Below, one piece after another: positions 1-6,233 of a stretch of 9,862 bases of DNA; the stretch's first letter is position 1, and each line of letters opens with the position of its first letter. Origin of the DNA: JAKAWQ01 sp035503055 (GTDB lineage: Bacteria; Pseudomonadota; Alphaproteobacteria; Acetobacterales; Acetobacteraceae); contig DATJTV010000380.1 of the NCBI GenBank assembly GCA_035503055.1, positions 1 through 9,862 on the forward strand. Reading direction: 5' to 3'. A model generated the notes under the pieces. It had not been told where the DNA came from. It ran no database searches and saw only the letters and a program-made list of their open reading frames with translations. Made by a program: the position numbers and the translations under genes.

Positions 1-327
1 GAAATCGGCGGCGAAGCCGGAATGGATGACGATCGCCAGGGCCGCGGTACCCTGGTTGAGGTCGCGCGTGATCTCCCGCTGATCGGTGGCGACGTCCACG
101 ACATCGAAGATCGAGGTCGCGGTGAAGTGCGAAATGAGCGCGCGGCTCAGGGAGCTTTGATCGAGGTCGAGGATCGCGGTCGAGACGTGGCTCACCGTGA
201 AGGTCGCGGCGTAGCCGAAGGCGAAGAGCTGCACGAGCAGCGGCACGACGAGGCGGAACATCGCCCAGCGATCGCGCCTGAGCTCCAGGAACTCCTTCAT
301 CAGCATGACGCGGAGCCGCCCGAGCAT
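1..327 (-). CDS. ABC-2 type transporter permease 2, N-terminal part (YbhR/YhhJ-like), cut by window edge
   Basis: Last visible gene of the exporter operon; only the first 109 residues lie in the window. It should be the second membrane half of an ABC-2 exporter in the inner membrane. The protein opens with a cytoplasmic stretch containing KEFLELRRDR (11-20), then a hydrophobic segment at about 22-42, then an extracytoplasmic region with ILDLDQSSLSRAL (52-64). This layout matches the N-terminus of permease 1, whose equivalent is KEFLQVWRDP, so the two are paralogous halves of a heterodimer. The ATG overlaps the permease 1 stop as TGATG, which indicates translational coupling and supports this start. 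The visible part has no frame break. The assignment to YbhR/YhhJ rests on operon order as well as sequence. The true length and C-terminus cannot be judged here. Confidence 0.85.
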   Translation of the reverse strand, partial: MLGRLRVMLMKEFLELRRDRWAMFRLVVPLLVQLFAFGYAATFTVSHVSTAILDLDQSSLSRALISHFTATSIFDVVDVATDQREITRDLNQGTAALAIVIHSGFAADF

Positions 328-1463
328 CAGTCGAGGCTCTTGCGGAAGGCGCGCGCGGCGACCCAGATGATGAAGGCCGCATAAAGCGAGAGGGCGAGCA
401 TCGGGAAGGCAAGCTCGACGACGCCGCTGCCCTTGAGGAAGACCGCGCGCAGGATGCTCACATAATAGCGCGGGTAGACGATGAAGGTGAGCGCCCGGAT
501 CGCCGCCGGCATCTGGTCGATGGGGAAGGTGTAGCCGGAGAGCAGCGTCGTCGGCAGCATGGTGAGCACGAGCGCCACCTGGCTCGCGCCGACCTGGCTT
601 CGGATGCGCACCGAGATGAGATAGCCGATGCCGAGCACGACGAAGGTGAAGAGCGAGGTCGTCACGGCCAGGGTGGCGACGCTGCCGAGAAAGGGGACGC
701 GGAACCAGAAGATTGCGGCAGCGAGGCAGAAGGCGGCGTCGAAGAGGCCGATCGCGAAATAGGGGACGAGCTTGCCGAGCATCAGCTCGAGCGGCTGAAC
801 CGGCGTCGAGATGAGCTGCTCCATCGTCCCGCGCTCCCACTCGCGCGAGATGGTGAGCGAGGTGAGCTGCGCGCCGACGAGGGCGAGGATCACCGCGACC
901 ACGCCCGGGATGATGAAATTGCCGGAATCGAGCCCCTCGTTGAACCAGACGCGCGGCTCGAAATCGACGACGCCGATGCGGGCGAGCGAGGCGCCGTGCG
1001 AGCCCGCCCAGCGTGCGGCGAAATCCGCCGAGGCGAGCTGGATCACGCCTTGGGCGTAGCCGATGGCGATATTGGTGGTGTTGGTGTCGGTCGCGTCGAA
1101 GATCGTCTGCACGGTGGCTTGACCGGTGTCGTCGAGCACGCGCGAGAAATCGACCGGGATCACCATCGCGGCGATGCACTGGCCGCGATCCATCGCCGTT
1201 CGTAAGGCCGCCTCGTCCTGCAGCGCCGCGGTGATCGCGAACCAGCCGGAGGCGATGAAATCCTGAACGAGTGCGTGGCTCGCCGCGCTGTTCTCCTGGT
1301 CCTCGACGCAGAGCGGCACGCGGCGGATATCGAGGCTCACGCCGTAGCCGAGCAGCACCATCTGCATGAGCGGCATGAGCAGCGCGACCGAGAGGCTGCG
1401 CGGGTCCCGCCAGACCTGGAGGAATTCCTTGAAGGCGAGTGCGAGGACGCGGCGAAGGCTCAT
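327..1463 (-). CDS. ABC-2 type transporter permease 1 (YbhS-like)
   Basis: Integral inner-membrane subunit of a drug- or solute-export ABC transporter, 378 residues, the usual size for YbhS/YhhJ-type permeases. A first membrane segment lies at about 24-44 after KEFLQVWRDPRS (12-23). A large extracytoplasmic domain follows (about 46-180). Then come about five hydrophobic segments at roughly 183-204, 232-253, 262-285, 293-312 and 350-371. The cytoplasmic loop SREWERGTMEQLISTPV (206-222) is the hallmark of ABC-2 permeases and probably contacts the ATPase. The ATG is chosen because it overlaps the ATPase 2 stop as ATGA and places the family-typical N-terminus at residue 1; the open frame continues upstream, but only as antisense-like, Arg-rich sequence. 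No obvious Shine-Dalgarno is seen, so translation probably depends on coupling. The substrate cannot be deduced. Confidence 0.93.
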   Translation of the reverse strand: MSLRRVLALAFKEFLQVWRDPRSLSVALLMPLMQMVLLGYGVSLDIRRVPLCVEDQENSAASHALVQDFIASGWFAITAALQDEAALRTAMDRGQCIAAMVIPVDFSRVLDDTGQATVQTIFDATDTNTTNIAIGYAQGVIQLASADFAARWAGSHGASLARIGVVDFEPRVWFNEGLDSGNFIIPGVVAVILALVGAQLTSLTISREWERGTMEQLISTPVQPLELMLGKLVPYFAIGLFDAAFCLAAAIFWFRVPFLGSVATLAVTTSLFTFVVLGIGYLISVRIRSQVGASQVALVLTMLPTTLLSGYTFPIDQMPAAIRALTFIVYPRYYVSILRAVFLKGSGVVELAFPMLALSLYAAFIIWVAARAFRKSLD

Positions 1464-2410
1464 GGCGCGGCCGGCATGTGCGGGGCGCGGGTGACGAGGC
1501 TGACGAAAGCATCCTCGAGGCTCGGCGCGATCGGTCGCGGCGGCTCGGCGTGGACCGAGGCGGCGGCGAGCAGCGAAGGGAGATGGGCCGCTGCGGTTGC
1601 GTCGGCGAGGAGCACGTGCAGGCGGTCGCCGAAGACGTTCGCCTCGATCACGCCCGGGGCGGCGCGGAGGATGGAAAGTGCCGCGCCGAGCGGGGCGCAT
1701 TCGAGCTCGAACAGCACGCCGCCGAGCGCGTGGCCGCGGAGCTCGCTCGGCGTGCCGATCGCGGCGAGCTTTCCGCGATCGATGAGCGCCACGCGATTGC
1801 AGTATTCGGCTTCGTCCATGTAGTGGGTCGAGACGAGGATGGTGACGCCGCCGCCGGCGAGCTCGTGGATGAGGTCCCAGAAGCGCCGCCTGGCCTCCGG
1901 CTCGACGCCCGAGGTCGGCTCGTCGAGGAAGAGCACGGGCGGGCGATGGAGGATGGCGCAGCCGAGGGCGAGCCGCTGCTTCCAGCCGCCGGCGAGCGTG
2001 TCGACGAGCGCGTCCTCGCGCCCCTCGAGTCCGGCCATGGTGATGGCGAAGCGCATCCGCTCCACCATCTCGGCTCGTTTCACGCTGTAGAGGCCGCCGA
2101 AGAAGCGGAGGTTCTCGCGCACCGTGAGGTCGCCGTAGAGCGAGAATTTCTGGGACATGTAGCCGATATGCGCGCGCACCGCCTCGGGTTTGCGGGCGAC
2201 GTCGAAGCCGGCGACAAAGGCACGGCCGGCGCTCGGCCGAAGCAGCCCGCAGAGCATGCGGATGGTGGTCGATTTGCCGGCGCCGTTCGGGCCGATGAAG
2301 CCCATCACCTCGCCGCCCGCGATCGCGAGGTCGATATGATCGACGGCGGTGAAGCGGCCGAAGATCTTCGTCAGCCCCTCGGCGAGGACGGCCGGACCGG
2401 CGCCGCTCAT
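1460..2410 (-). CDS. ABC transporter ATPase 2 (equivalent to C-terminal half of YbhF)
   Basis: Cytoplasmic nucleotide-binding subunit, 316 residues. Visible motifs are Walker A GPNGAGKST (40-48), Q-loop Gln87 in YMSQKFSLY, signature LAGGWKQRL (139-147), Walker B VLFLDE (159-164), D-loop SGVEPEAR (167-174) and switch His196 in STHYMDEA. The signature has Ala in place of the usual Ser, and the D-loop has Glu170 where Asp is usual. A C-terminal domain (about 225-316) with LEDAFVSLV near its end is typical of ABC-2 export ATPases. The ATG overlaps the ATPase 1 stop as ATGA, with a possible AAGG ribosome site a few bases upstream inside ATPase 1. It probably pairs with ATPase 1 as a heterodimer, giving one standard and one weak ATP site. 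In YbhF and RbbA the two halves are fused; here they are separate genes. Confidence 0.93.
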   Translation of the reverse strand: MSGAGPAVLAEGLTKIFGRFTAVDHIDLAIAGGEVMGFIGPNGAGKSTTIRMLCGLLRPSAGRAFVAGFDVARKPEAVRAHIGYMSQKFSLYGDLTVRENLRFFGGLYSVKRAEMVERMRFAITMAGLEGREDALVDTLAGGWKQRLALGCAILHRPPVLFLDEPTSGVEPEARRRFWDLIHELAGGGVTILVSTHYMDEAEYCNRVALIDRGKLAAIGTPSELRGHALGGVLFELECAPLGAALSILRAAPGVIEANVFGDRLHVLLADATAAAHLPSLLAAASVHAEPPRPIAPSLEDAFVSLVTRAPHMPAAP

Positions 2411-3342
2411 GCCGTGCCTTGCGCGCCCACCAGGGCGACGAAGACGTCCTCGATCCCGGGCTCGATGCGGACGATCTCGCCGTGCGCGATGCCGCGCTCG
2501 GCGAGCCGCGCGGAAAGCAGGGGCATCGCACGCTCGGCATCGGCGACGCGCACATGGACGCGATCGCCCATCAGCAGCAGGCCGAGCACGCCCTCCGTTC
2601 CCGCGAGGGCGGCGCGCACCGCGCGCGGATCGGGGGCGGGCACCGCGAACAGCGCGCCCGGCATCGCCTGCTTGAGGCGGGAAGGCGTGTCGCATCGGCG
2701 AATCTCGCCCGCGTGCAGCAGGGCGAGGCGCGTGCAGCGCTCGGCCTCGTCCATGTAAGCGGTCGAGAGCACGATCGCCACGCCCTCCTCGCGCAGATCG
2801 TAGAGGATGGCCCAGAAATCCCGGCGCGAGATCGGATCGACGCCGGTGGTGGGCTCGTCGAGCAGCAGCACGCGCGGGGTGTGGATGAGCGCGCAGATGA
2901 GCCCGAGCTTCTGCTTCATCCCGCCCGAGAGGTTGCCGGCGAGGCGGCTCTGGAAGGGCTCGAGCGCGGCCGCGCCCAGGAGCTGGGCGGCCCGTTCGAC
3001 ACGGCGCTTGCGCGGCACGGCGAAGAGCTCGGCATAGAAGCGGATGTTCTCCGCGACCGTGAGGTCCTCGTAGAGGCCGAAGCGCTGCGGCATGTAGCTG
3101 AGACGCGGCTTGGCGCGCTCGGGCTCGGCGACGACGTCGACGCCGTCGAGGACGATCGTGCCCGCGTGCGGCGGCAGCACCCCGGCGAGCATGCGCATGA
3201 CGGTCGTCTTGCCGGCGCCGTCCGGCCCGACGAGCCCGAAGATTTCTCCGGGCTCCACGGCGAAGCTCACGCCGTTGACCGCAACGAGCGCGCCGAAGCG
3301 GCGGGTGAGGCCGCCGACCGCGACTGCCTCCGTCGTCGGCAC
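2407..3342 (-). CDS. ABC transporter ATPase 1 (equivalent to N-terminal half of YbhF), GTG start
   Basis: Cytoplasmic nucleotide-binding subunit, 311 residues. Motifs: Walker A GPDGAGKTT (39-47), Q-loop Gln86 in YMPQRFGLY, full signature LSGGMKQKL (138-146), Walker B VLLLDE (158-163) and D-loop TGVDP (166-170). The switch histidine is replaced by Ala195 in STAYMDEAERC. From memory, this TAYM replacement recurs in the N-terminal ATPase half of the YbhF/RbbA family, so it looks like family design and not decay. The C-terminal domain ends with IEDVFVALV. The start is GTG, 4 nt after the stop of the membrane fusion protein gene. A GGGGGAG stretch overlapping the end of that gene gives a good ribosome site, which supports GTG over later codons. 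It is expected to dimerise with ATPase 2 and drive the two permeases. Confidence 0.92.
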   Translation of the reverse strand: MPTTEAVAVGGLTRRFGALVAVNGVSFAVEPGEIFGLVGPDGAGKTTVMRMLAGVLPPHAGTIVLDGVDVVAEPERAKPRLSYMPQRFGLYEDLTVAENIRFYAELFAVPRKRRVERAAQLLGAAALEPFQSRLAGNLSGGMKQKLGLICALIHTPRVLLLDEPTTGVDPISRRDFWAILYDLREEGVAIVLSTAYMDEAERCTRLALLHAGEIRRCDTPSRLKQAMPGALFAVPAPDPRAVRAALAGTEGVLGLLLMGDRVHVRVADAERAMPLLSARLAERGIAHGEIVRIEPGIEDVFVALVGAQGTA

Positions 3343-3346
3343 GGCC

Positions 3347-4345
3347 TCACTCCCCCGATGGCAGTAGGGGGATCGTCGCGTCGGCCGGCATGCCGGGCAA
3401 AAGCTCGTGCGTCGGGTTGTCGATATCGATGCGGATGCGATAGACGAGCGTCACGCGCTCCGCATGCGTCTCGACGGTTTTCGGGGTGAACTCGGCGTCG
3501 GGCGAGATGAAGCCGATGACGCCGTGATATTTCTTGCCCGGGTAGGTGTCGGTGGTGACGGTGACGGTCTCGCCGAGCCGCACCTTGCCGAGATCCGGCT
3601 CGTTCACGTAGGCGCGGAGCCAGACATGGTCGAGATCGTCGAGGGTGAAGATCGCAACCCCCGGCCCGGCCAACTCGCCGAGCTCCGCTTCGCGCACCGC
3701 GATCACGCCGCTGAAGGGCGCGCGCAACGTCGCGTAGGAAAGCGTCACCTCGTCCTGCCGGAGCTTCTGCGCGGCGGTGGCGACGTTGGCCTGCTGCAGC
3801 GTGAGCGTGCGCTCGGCGACCGCGACCATCGCCCGGTCATGCGCGAGCGCCGCCGCGGACTGCGCTTGCGCGGTGAAGGCGAGGTCGCGCGCCTGCTGGG
3901 TGCCGGTGTGGGCCTGAAGCAATGTCGCCGCGCGCGTGTAGTCGAGCTTCTTCTCCGCGAGATCGTACTGATCGCTCTCGACGTTCTGCCGGGCGGCGGC
4001 GAGGAGCGCCTGGCTCACCGAGAGCTGCGCGTGGGCGGCGGTGAGGCTGGCGCGGTCGATATCGACCTGGCGCTGGTAGATCCGGTCGTCCACCCGGGCG
4101 AGCACGGTGCCGGCGGCGACGCGCGCGCCCTCGTCGAAGGGGAGGAAGACGATGGGCGCCTGAACGTCGGTAAAGCTCAGCACGCTCTCATGCGCCTCGA
4201 TGTTTCCGGAGACGGTGACGGCGGGCGGGCCGGCGGGCGGGCCGAAGACGGCGCGCCAGGAAACGGGCCAGCTTCCGAGCGCCGCGGCCGCGCCGCCCGC
4301 CACGGCGAGGACGAGCAGGATCAAGAGGAGGCGCCCGCGCTTCAT
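3347..4345 (-). CDS. HlyD/YbhG-like membrane fusion (periplasmic adaptor) protein
   Basis: Periplasmic adaptor of the exporter, 332 residues, the usual length for YbhG/YhiI proteins. An N-terminal hydrophobic segment (about 5-24) after MKRGR acts as an uncleaved anchor or signal; no lipobox Cys is seen. The first half-lipoyl domain begins at VSGNIEAHE and runs through PFDEGARVAAGTVLARVDD. A long Ala/Gln-rich helical hairpin (about 90-205) follows, then the second lipoyl half TLRAPFSGVIAVREAELGEL and beta-barrel sequence ending LLPGMPADATIPLL. In this family the hairpin reaches toward an outer-membrane channel such as TolC; no such channel gene is in the window. The ATG overlaps the tetR stop as ATGA. 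Adaptor plus ABC-2 permeases points to export across both membranes of a Gram-negative cell. Confidence 0.93.
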   Translation of the reverse strand: MKRGRLLLILLVLAVAGGAAAALGSWPVSWRAVFGPPAGPPAVTVSGNIEAHESVLSFTDVQAPIVFLPFDEGARVAAGTVLARVDDRIYQRQVDIDRASLTAAHAQLSVSQALLAAARQNVESDQYDLAEKKLDYTRAATLLQAHTGTQQARDLAFTAQAQSAAALAHDRAMVAVAERTLTLQQANVATAAQKLRQDEVTLSYATLRAPFSGVIAVREAELGELAGPGVAIFTLDDLDHVWLRAYVNEPDLGKVRLGETVTVTTDTYPGKKYHGVIGFISPDAEFTPKTVETHAERVTLVYRIRIDIDNPTHELLPGMPADATIPLLPSGE

Positions 4346-4971
4346 GGGGCGAGGCCGCGGGAGAGCATGTCGAGATGCGCCGCGAGGATCGATTGCGGAT
4401 CGAGCGGCAGCGCTCCGTGGCGGGCAAAGGAGGTGCGCCAGAGCAGGAGAAGGAGGATCGGAGCGACGAAGAGCGGCACCACGGATGGGATATCGAGCGG
4501 GCGGAACTCCCCGCGCGCGACGCCGCGCGCGAGCACGGAGGCGATCAGCCGCCAGCCGCGCGAGGCGACCTCCTCGGCGTAGAAGCGCGCGATCCGGGGG
4601 AAGTTGCCGGATTCCGTGAGCACGAGCTTGGGGATGACGGCGAGGTCGCTTTCGGTGAGCGAGAGCATGCGCGTCGCGATCTCGCCCAACAGCGCGGCCG
4701 TGGAGCCGGTGTGGGAAGCCGCCAGCGCCTCCATCGCCGCGATGTTGGGCACCACGCCCTGGCGGACGACGGCGCGGAACAGCGCCTCCTTGGTCGGGAA
4801 GTAGAGATAGATCGTGCCTTTGCTGAGCCCGGCGCGGCGGGCGACGTCCTCGAGGCGGGTGGCGGCAAAGCCGTGCTCGGCGAAGAGGGCGAGCGCGGCG
4901 GCGAGGATTTCGCCGGGGCGGGCCTCTTTGCGGCGGGTGCGGCGGGGGGACGGGGCGGCGAGCGTGGGCAT
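4342..4971 (-). CDS. TetR/AcrR-family transcriptional repressor of the exporter operon
   Basis: Dimeric DNA-binding repressor, 209 residues. After a basic N-terminal tail (RRTRRKEAR) comes a typical TetR domain: EILAAALALFAEHGFAATRL, then the helix-turn-helix at about 38-62 with EDVARRAGLSKGTIYLYFPTKEALF. The rest is a helical ligand-binding and dimerisation domain, with a hydrophobic stretch PLFVAPILLLLLW (166-178) that may line the effector pocket. It is the first gene of the operon and overlaps the adaptor gene by ATGA, an arrangement like cecR (ybiH) before ybhGFSR. Self-repression through the palindrome 10-29 nt upstream of its ATG is inferred. No Shine-Dalgarno is evident before this ATG, so the message may have a very short leader. 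The ligand is unknown. Confidence 0.92.
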   Translation of the reverse strand: MPTLAAPSPRRTRRKEARPGEILAAALALFAEHGFAATRLEDVARRAGLSKGTIYLYFPTKEALFRAVVRQGVVPNIAAMEALAASHTGSTAALLGEIATRMLSLTESDLAVIPKLVLTESGNFPRIARFYAEEVASRGWRLIASVLARGVARGEFRPLDIPSVVPLFVAPILLLLLWRTSFARHGALPLDPQSILAAHLDMLSRGLAP

Positions 4972-4977
4972 GGGACG

Positions 4978-5007
4978 ATAATTACTATCCGGTCAGTTAT
5001 TAACCAA
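4978..5007 (-). promoter_or_regulatory. Possible tetR-operon promoter overlapping the operator
   Basis: On the minus strand a weak -35 TTGGTT (5002-5007) is followed after 18 bp by AATTAT (4978-4983), a four-of-six match to the -10 consensus. Transcription would start at or next to the tetR ATG, which fits the missing Shine-Dalgarno. The operator fills the spacer. Both boxes are weak and the call rests mostly on position and AT content. Confidence 0.3.
4981..5000. promoter_or_regulatory. Probable TetR operator, 20-bp imperfect palindrome
   Basis: ATTACTATCCGGTCAGTTAT is centred on CCGG. The outer pairs AT/AT and ACT/AGT match symmetrically: 14 of 20 positions are self-complementary. It starts 10 nt upstream of the tetR ATG, inside the only AT-rich stretch of the region. 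TetR regulators commonly bind such CCGG-centred sites next to their own genes, so autoregulation of the whole exporter operon is the natural reading. Binding itself is inferred. Confidence 0.5.
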
Positions 5008-5083
5008 CAGCCGAAAAGCCCGCTTTGCGGCTCGTCCGGCGTGCGGAGAAGGAGAAAGCTAAGGGCGGGGCGGCGGCGGGGCC

Positions 5084-5097
5084 TTGACCTGGGTCAA
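5084..5097. promoter_or_regulatory. FNR/FixK/DNR-like binding site (TTGACCTGGGTCAA)
   Basis: A perfect 6+2+6 palindrome that also reads as TTGAC-N4-GTCAA. It is close to the Crp/FNR-superfamily consensus TTGAT-N4-ATCAA used for oxygen or nitric oxide control in alphaproteobacteria. Its centre lies 119 nt upstream of the tetR ATG and just beyond the 3' end of thiG, so the exporter operon is the only downstream target in the window. A promoter at the class II spacing would start near 5049, leaving a leader of about 80 nt. Function is inferred from the motif alone. Confidence 0.45.
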
Positions 5098-5110
5098 CCG
5101 CGCGCAGCCT

Positions 5111-5137
5111 GAAGCAGGGGCGCGAGGCCCCGGCTTC
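5111..5137 (-). terminator. Stem-loop at the thiG stop codon, possible terminator without T-run
   Basis: GAAGC-A-GGGGC pairs with GCCCC-G-GCTTC: ten base pairs with one A/G mismatch and a 5-nt loop (5122-5126). The far arm overlaps the thiG stop codon (5136-5138). No T-tract follows on either strand, so it is not a standard intrinsic terminator. It may instead stabilise the 3' end of thiSG mRNA or work together with Rho. Confidence 0.4.
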
Positions 5138-5939
5138 AGCGGATCAGGCCGGTGAGCGGGCTCGAGGGGTCGGCGCCGAGCCGGCGGGGGATGCGGCCGG
5201 AGAGATAGGCGAGACGGCCGGCGGAGACGGCCGCCTTCATGGCGCGCGCCATGCCAACCGGGTCCTTCGCCTGCGCGATCGCGGAATTGACCAGCACCGC
5301 GGTGCAGCCGAGCTCCATCGCCACCGTCGCGTCGGAGGCGGTGCCGACCCCGGCATCGACGATGAGCGGCACCTTCGCCTGCTCGATCAGCATGTGGATC
5401 ATCGCCGGGTTCTGCACCCCGAGGCCCGAGCCGATCGGCGCGCCGAGCGGCATGATCGCCGCACAGCCCATCTCCTCGAGCCGCTTCGCCGCCACCGGAT
5501 CGTCGCTGCAATAGACCATCACCTCGAACCCGTCCGCGAGCAGCGCCTTCGCCGCCTCCAAGGTGGCCGGCATGTCCGGATAGAGCGTGGGCGGGGGGCC
5601 GAGCACCTCGAGCTTGACGAGCGTCCAGCCGCCCGCCTCGCGGGCGAGGCGGAGCGTGCGCACGGCATCCTGCGCGGTGTGGCAGCCGGCCGTGTTCGGC
5701 AGATAGGTGTAGCGCTTCGGGTCGACGTGATCCTGGAGCATCGGCGCCTTGGGATCGGCGAGGTTCACCCGCCGCACCGCGACGGTGACGATCTCCGCCC
5801 CGCTCGCCTCCAGTGCCGCCGCCGTCTCGGCGAAATCCTTGTATTTGCCGGTGCCGACGATCAGCCGCGAGCGGAAGCTGCGGCCGGCGACCGACCAGCC
5901 ATCCTCGGTCGCCGCTTCGCGCGGCGCGACCACGTCCAT
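5136..5939 (-). CDS. thiG: Thiazole synthase ThiG
   Basis: Cytoplasmic enzyme of thiamine synthesis. It condenses 1-deoxy-D-xylulose 5-phosphate, dehydroglycine (iminoglycine) and sulfur from ThiS thiocarboxylate into the thiazole phosphate moiety. The protein is 267 residues, the usual size. A (beta/alpha)8 fold is indicated by FRSRLIVGTGKY (22-33), LPNTAGCHTAQDAVR (80-94), the Schiff-base Lys109 in TLVKLEVLG, the phosphate-binding region MPLGAPIGSGLG and VDAGVGTASDA, and VLVNSAIAQAKDP near the C-terminus. The ATG lies one base after the thiS stop (TGA-G-ATG), which fixes the start; the longer open frame upstream is out-of-frame thiS sequence. No thiO, thiE or thiC is nearby, although alphaproteobacteria often keep thiO-thiS-thiG-thiE together. 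Confidence 0.97.
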   Translation of the reverse strand: MDVVAPREAATEDGWSVAGRSFRSRLIVGTGKYKDFAETAAALEASGAEIVTVAVRRVNLADPKAPMLQDHVDPKRYTYLPNTAGCHTAQDAVRTLRLAREAGGWTLVKLEVLGPPPTLYPDMPATLEAAKALLADGFEVMVYCSDDPVAAKRLEEMGCAAIMPLGAPIGSGLGVQNPAMIHMLIEQAKVPLIVDAGVGTASDATVAMELGCTAVLVNSAIAQAKDPVGMARAMKAAVSAGRLAYLSGRIPRRLGADPSSPLTGLIR

Positions 5940-5940
5940 C

Positions 5941-6153
5941 TCAACCGCCTCCGATGAAATGCACGATCTCGAGCCGATCGCCAGCGGCGAGCCAGGTCTC
6001 GCCGTAGCGCGAGCGCGGCACGATCTCGAGATTACGCTCGATCGCGACCTTGCGCGCCTCGAGCCCGAGATGGGCGAGGAGCCCGGCAACCGAGAGAAGC
6101 CCGGGGAGCGTGCGCGCCTCCCCGTTCAGGGTAAGGGTCAGTTCCTCCGCCAT
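5941..6153 (-). CDS. thiS: Sulfur carrier protein ThiS
   Basis: Small ubiquitin-like sulfur carrier, 70 residues. Its C-terminal glycine is adenylated and converted to a thiocarboxylate that donates sulfur to ThiG. Visible features are the beta-strand start LTLTLNGEARTLP, the helix SVAGLLAHLGLEARKVAIERN, and the ending GDRLEIVHFIGGG with the required Gly-Gly terminus. It sits one base before thiG and the two are surely cotranscribed. The activating ThiF and the sulfurtransferase are not in the window. No Shine-Dalgarno precedes the ATG, and no sequence resembling a TPP riboswitch fits in the 80-base gap to aroQ. Confidence 0.95.
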   Translation of the reverse strand: MAEELTLTLNGEARTLPGLLSVAGLLAHLGLEARKVAIERNLEIVPRSRYGETWLAAGDRLEIVHFIGGG

Positions 6154-6159
6154 GAGCCG

Positions 6160-6188
6160 AGTATGGGGAGCCGGATGACGGGCAGCAA
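6160..6188 (-). promoter_or_regulatory. Possible thiSG promoter giving a leaderless message
   Basis: Minus-strand TTGCTG (6183-6188), a 17-bp spacer, then CATACT (6160-6165), a four-of-six -10 match. The predicted start falls on the A of the thiS ATG, which agrees with the missing Shine-Dalgarno. The -35 box is weak. Confidence 0.3.
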
Positions 6189-6223
6189 GGAGGGCCCGTT
6201 GGACCGGGAGACGCGGCTGTGGT

Positions 6224-6228
6224 AGGGG
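6224..6228 (+). promoter_or_regulatory. Ribosome binding site AGGGG deciding the aroQ start
   Basis: AGGGG lies 5 nt before the ATG at 6234. An in-frame GTG at 6219 has its own weaker site (GGGAG, 8-9 nt upstream) and would add five residues (MVGAR). The ATG gives the family-typical N-terminus MALPLISVLNGPN and is preferred. Confidence 0.5.
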
Positions 6229-6233
6229 CGCGC

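Noticed and set aside
22..384. 120-codon plus-strand open frame at the left edge
   Set aside because: It is antisense to the start of permease 2, which has family-typical sequence and a coupled start.
1464..2555. Upstream extension of permease 1 into a 742-residue protein
   Set aside because: The added part is Arg/Pro-rich antisense-like sequence lying over ATPase 2; the ATGA overlap gives a natural start at 1463.
1439..2758. 439-codon plus-strand open frame antisense to both ABC ATPases
   Set aside because: Low-complexity Arg/Glu/Ala-rich translation, a product of high GC and codon bias; the opposite strand carries complete ABC motifs.
4209..4250. GGGCGGGCCGGCGGGC-type tandem repeat
   Set aside because: It encodes the GPPAGPPA linker of the adaptor protein; simple codon-level repetition in GC-rich coding sequence.
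3407..4582. 391-codon plus-strand open frame antisense to the adaptor and tetR
   Set aside because: Same mirror-frame effect; no recognisable domain, and it runs across the boundary of two well-supported genes.
5940..6089. 50-residue N-terminal extension of ThiG
   Set aside because: It lies over thiS in another frame and lacks ThiG-like sequence; the ATG one base after the thiS stop is the expected start.
6154..6233. TPP riboswitch before thiS
   Set aside because: The gap is only about 80 bases, on the minus strand I see no THI-box core such as CTGAGA, and promoter-like boxes occupy the space.
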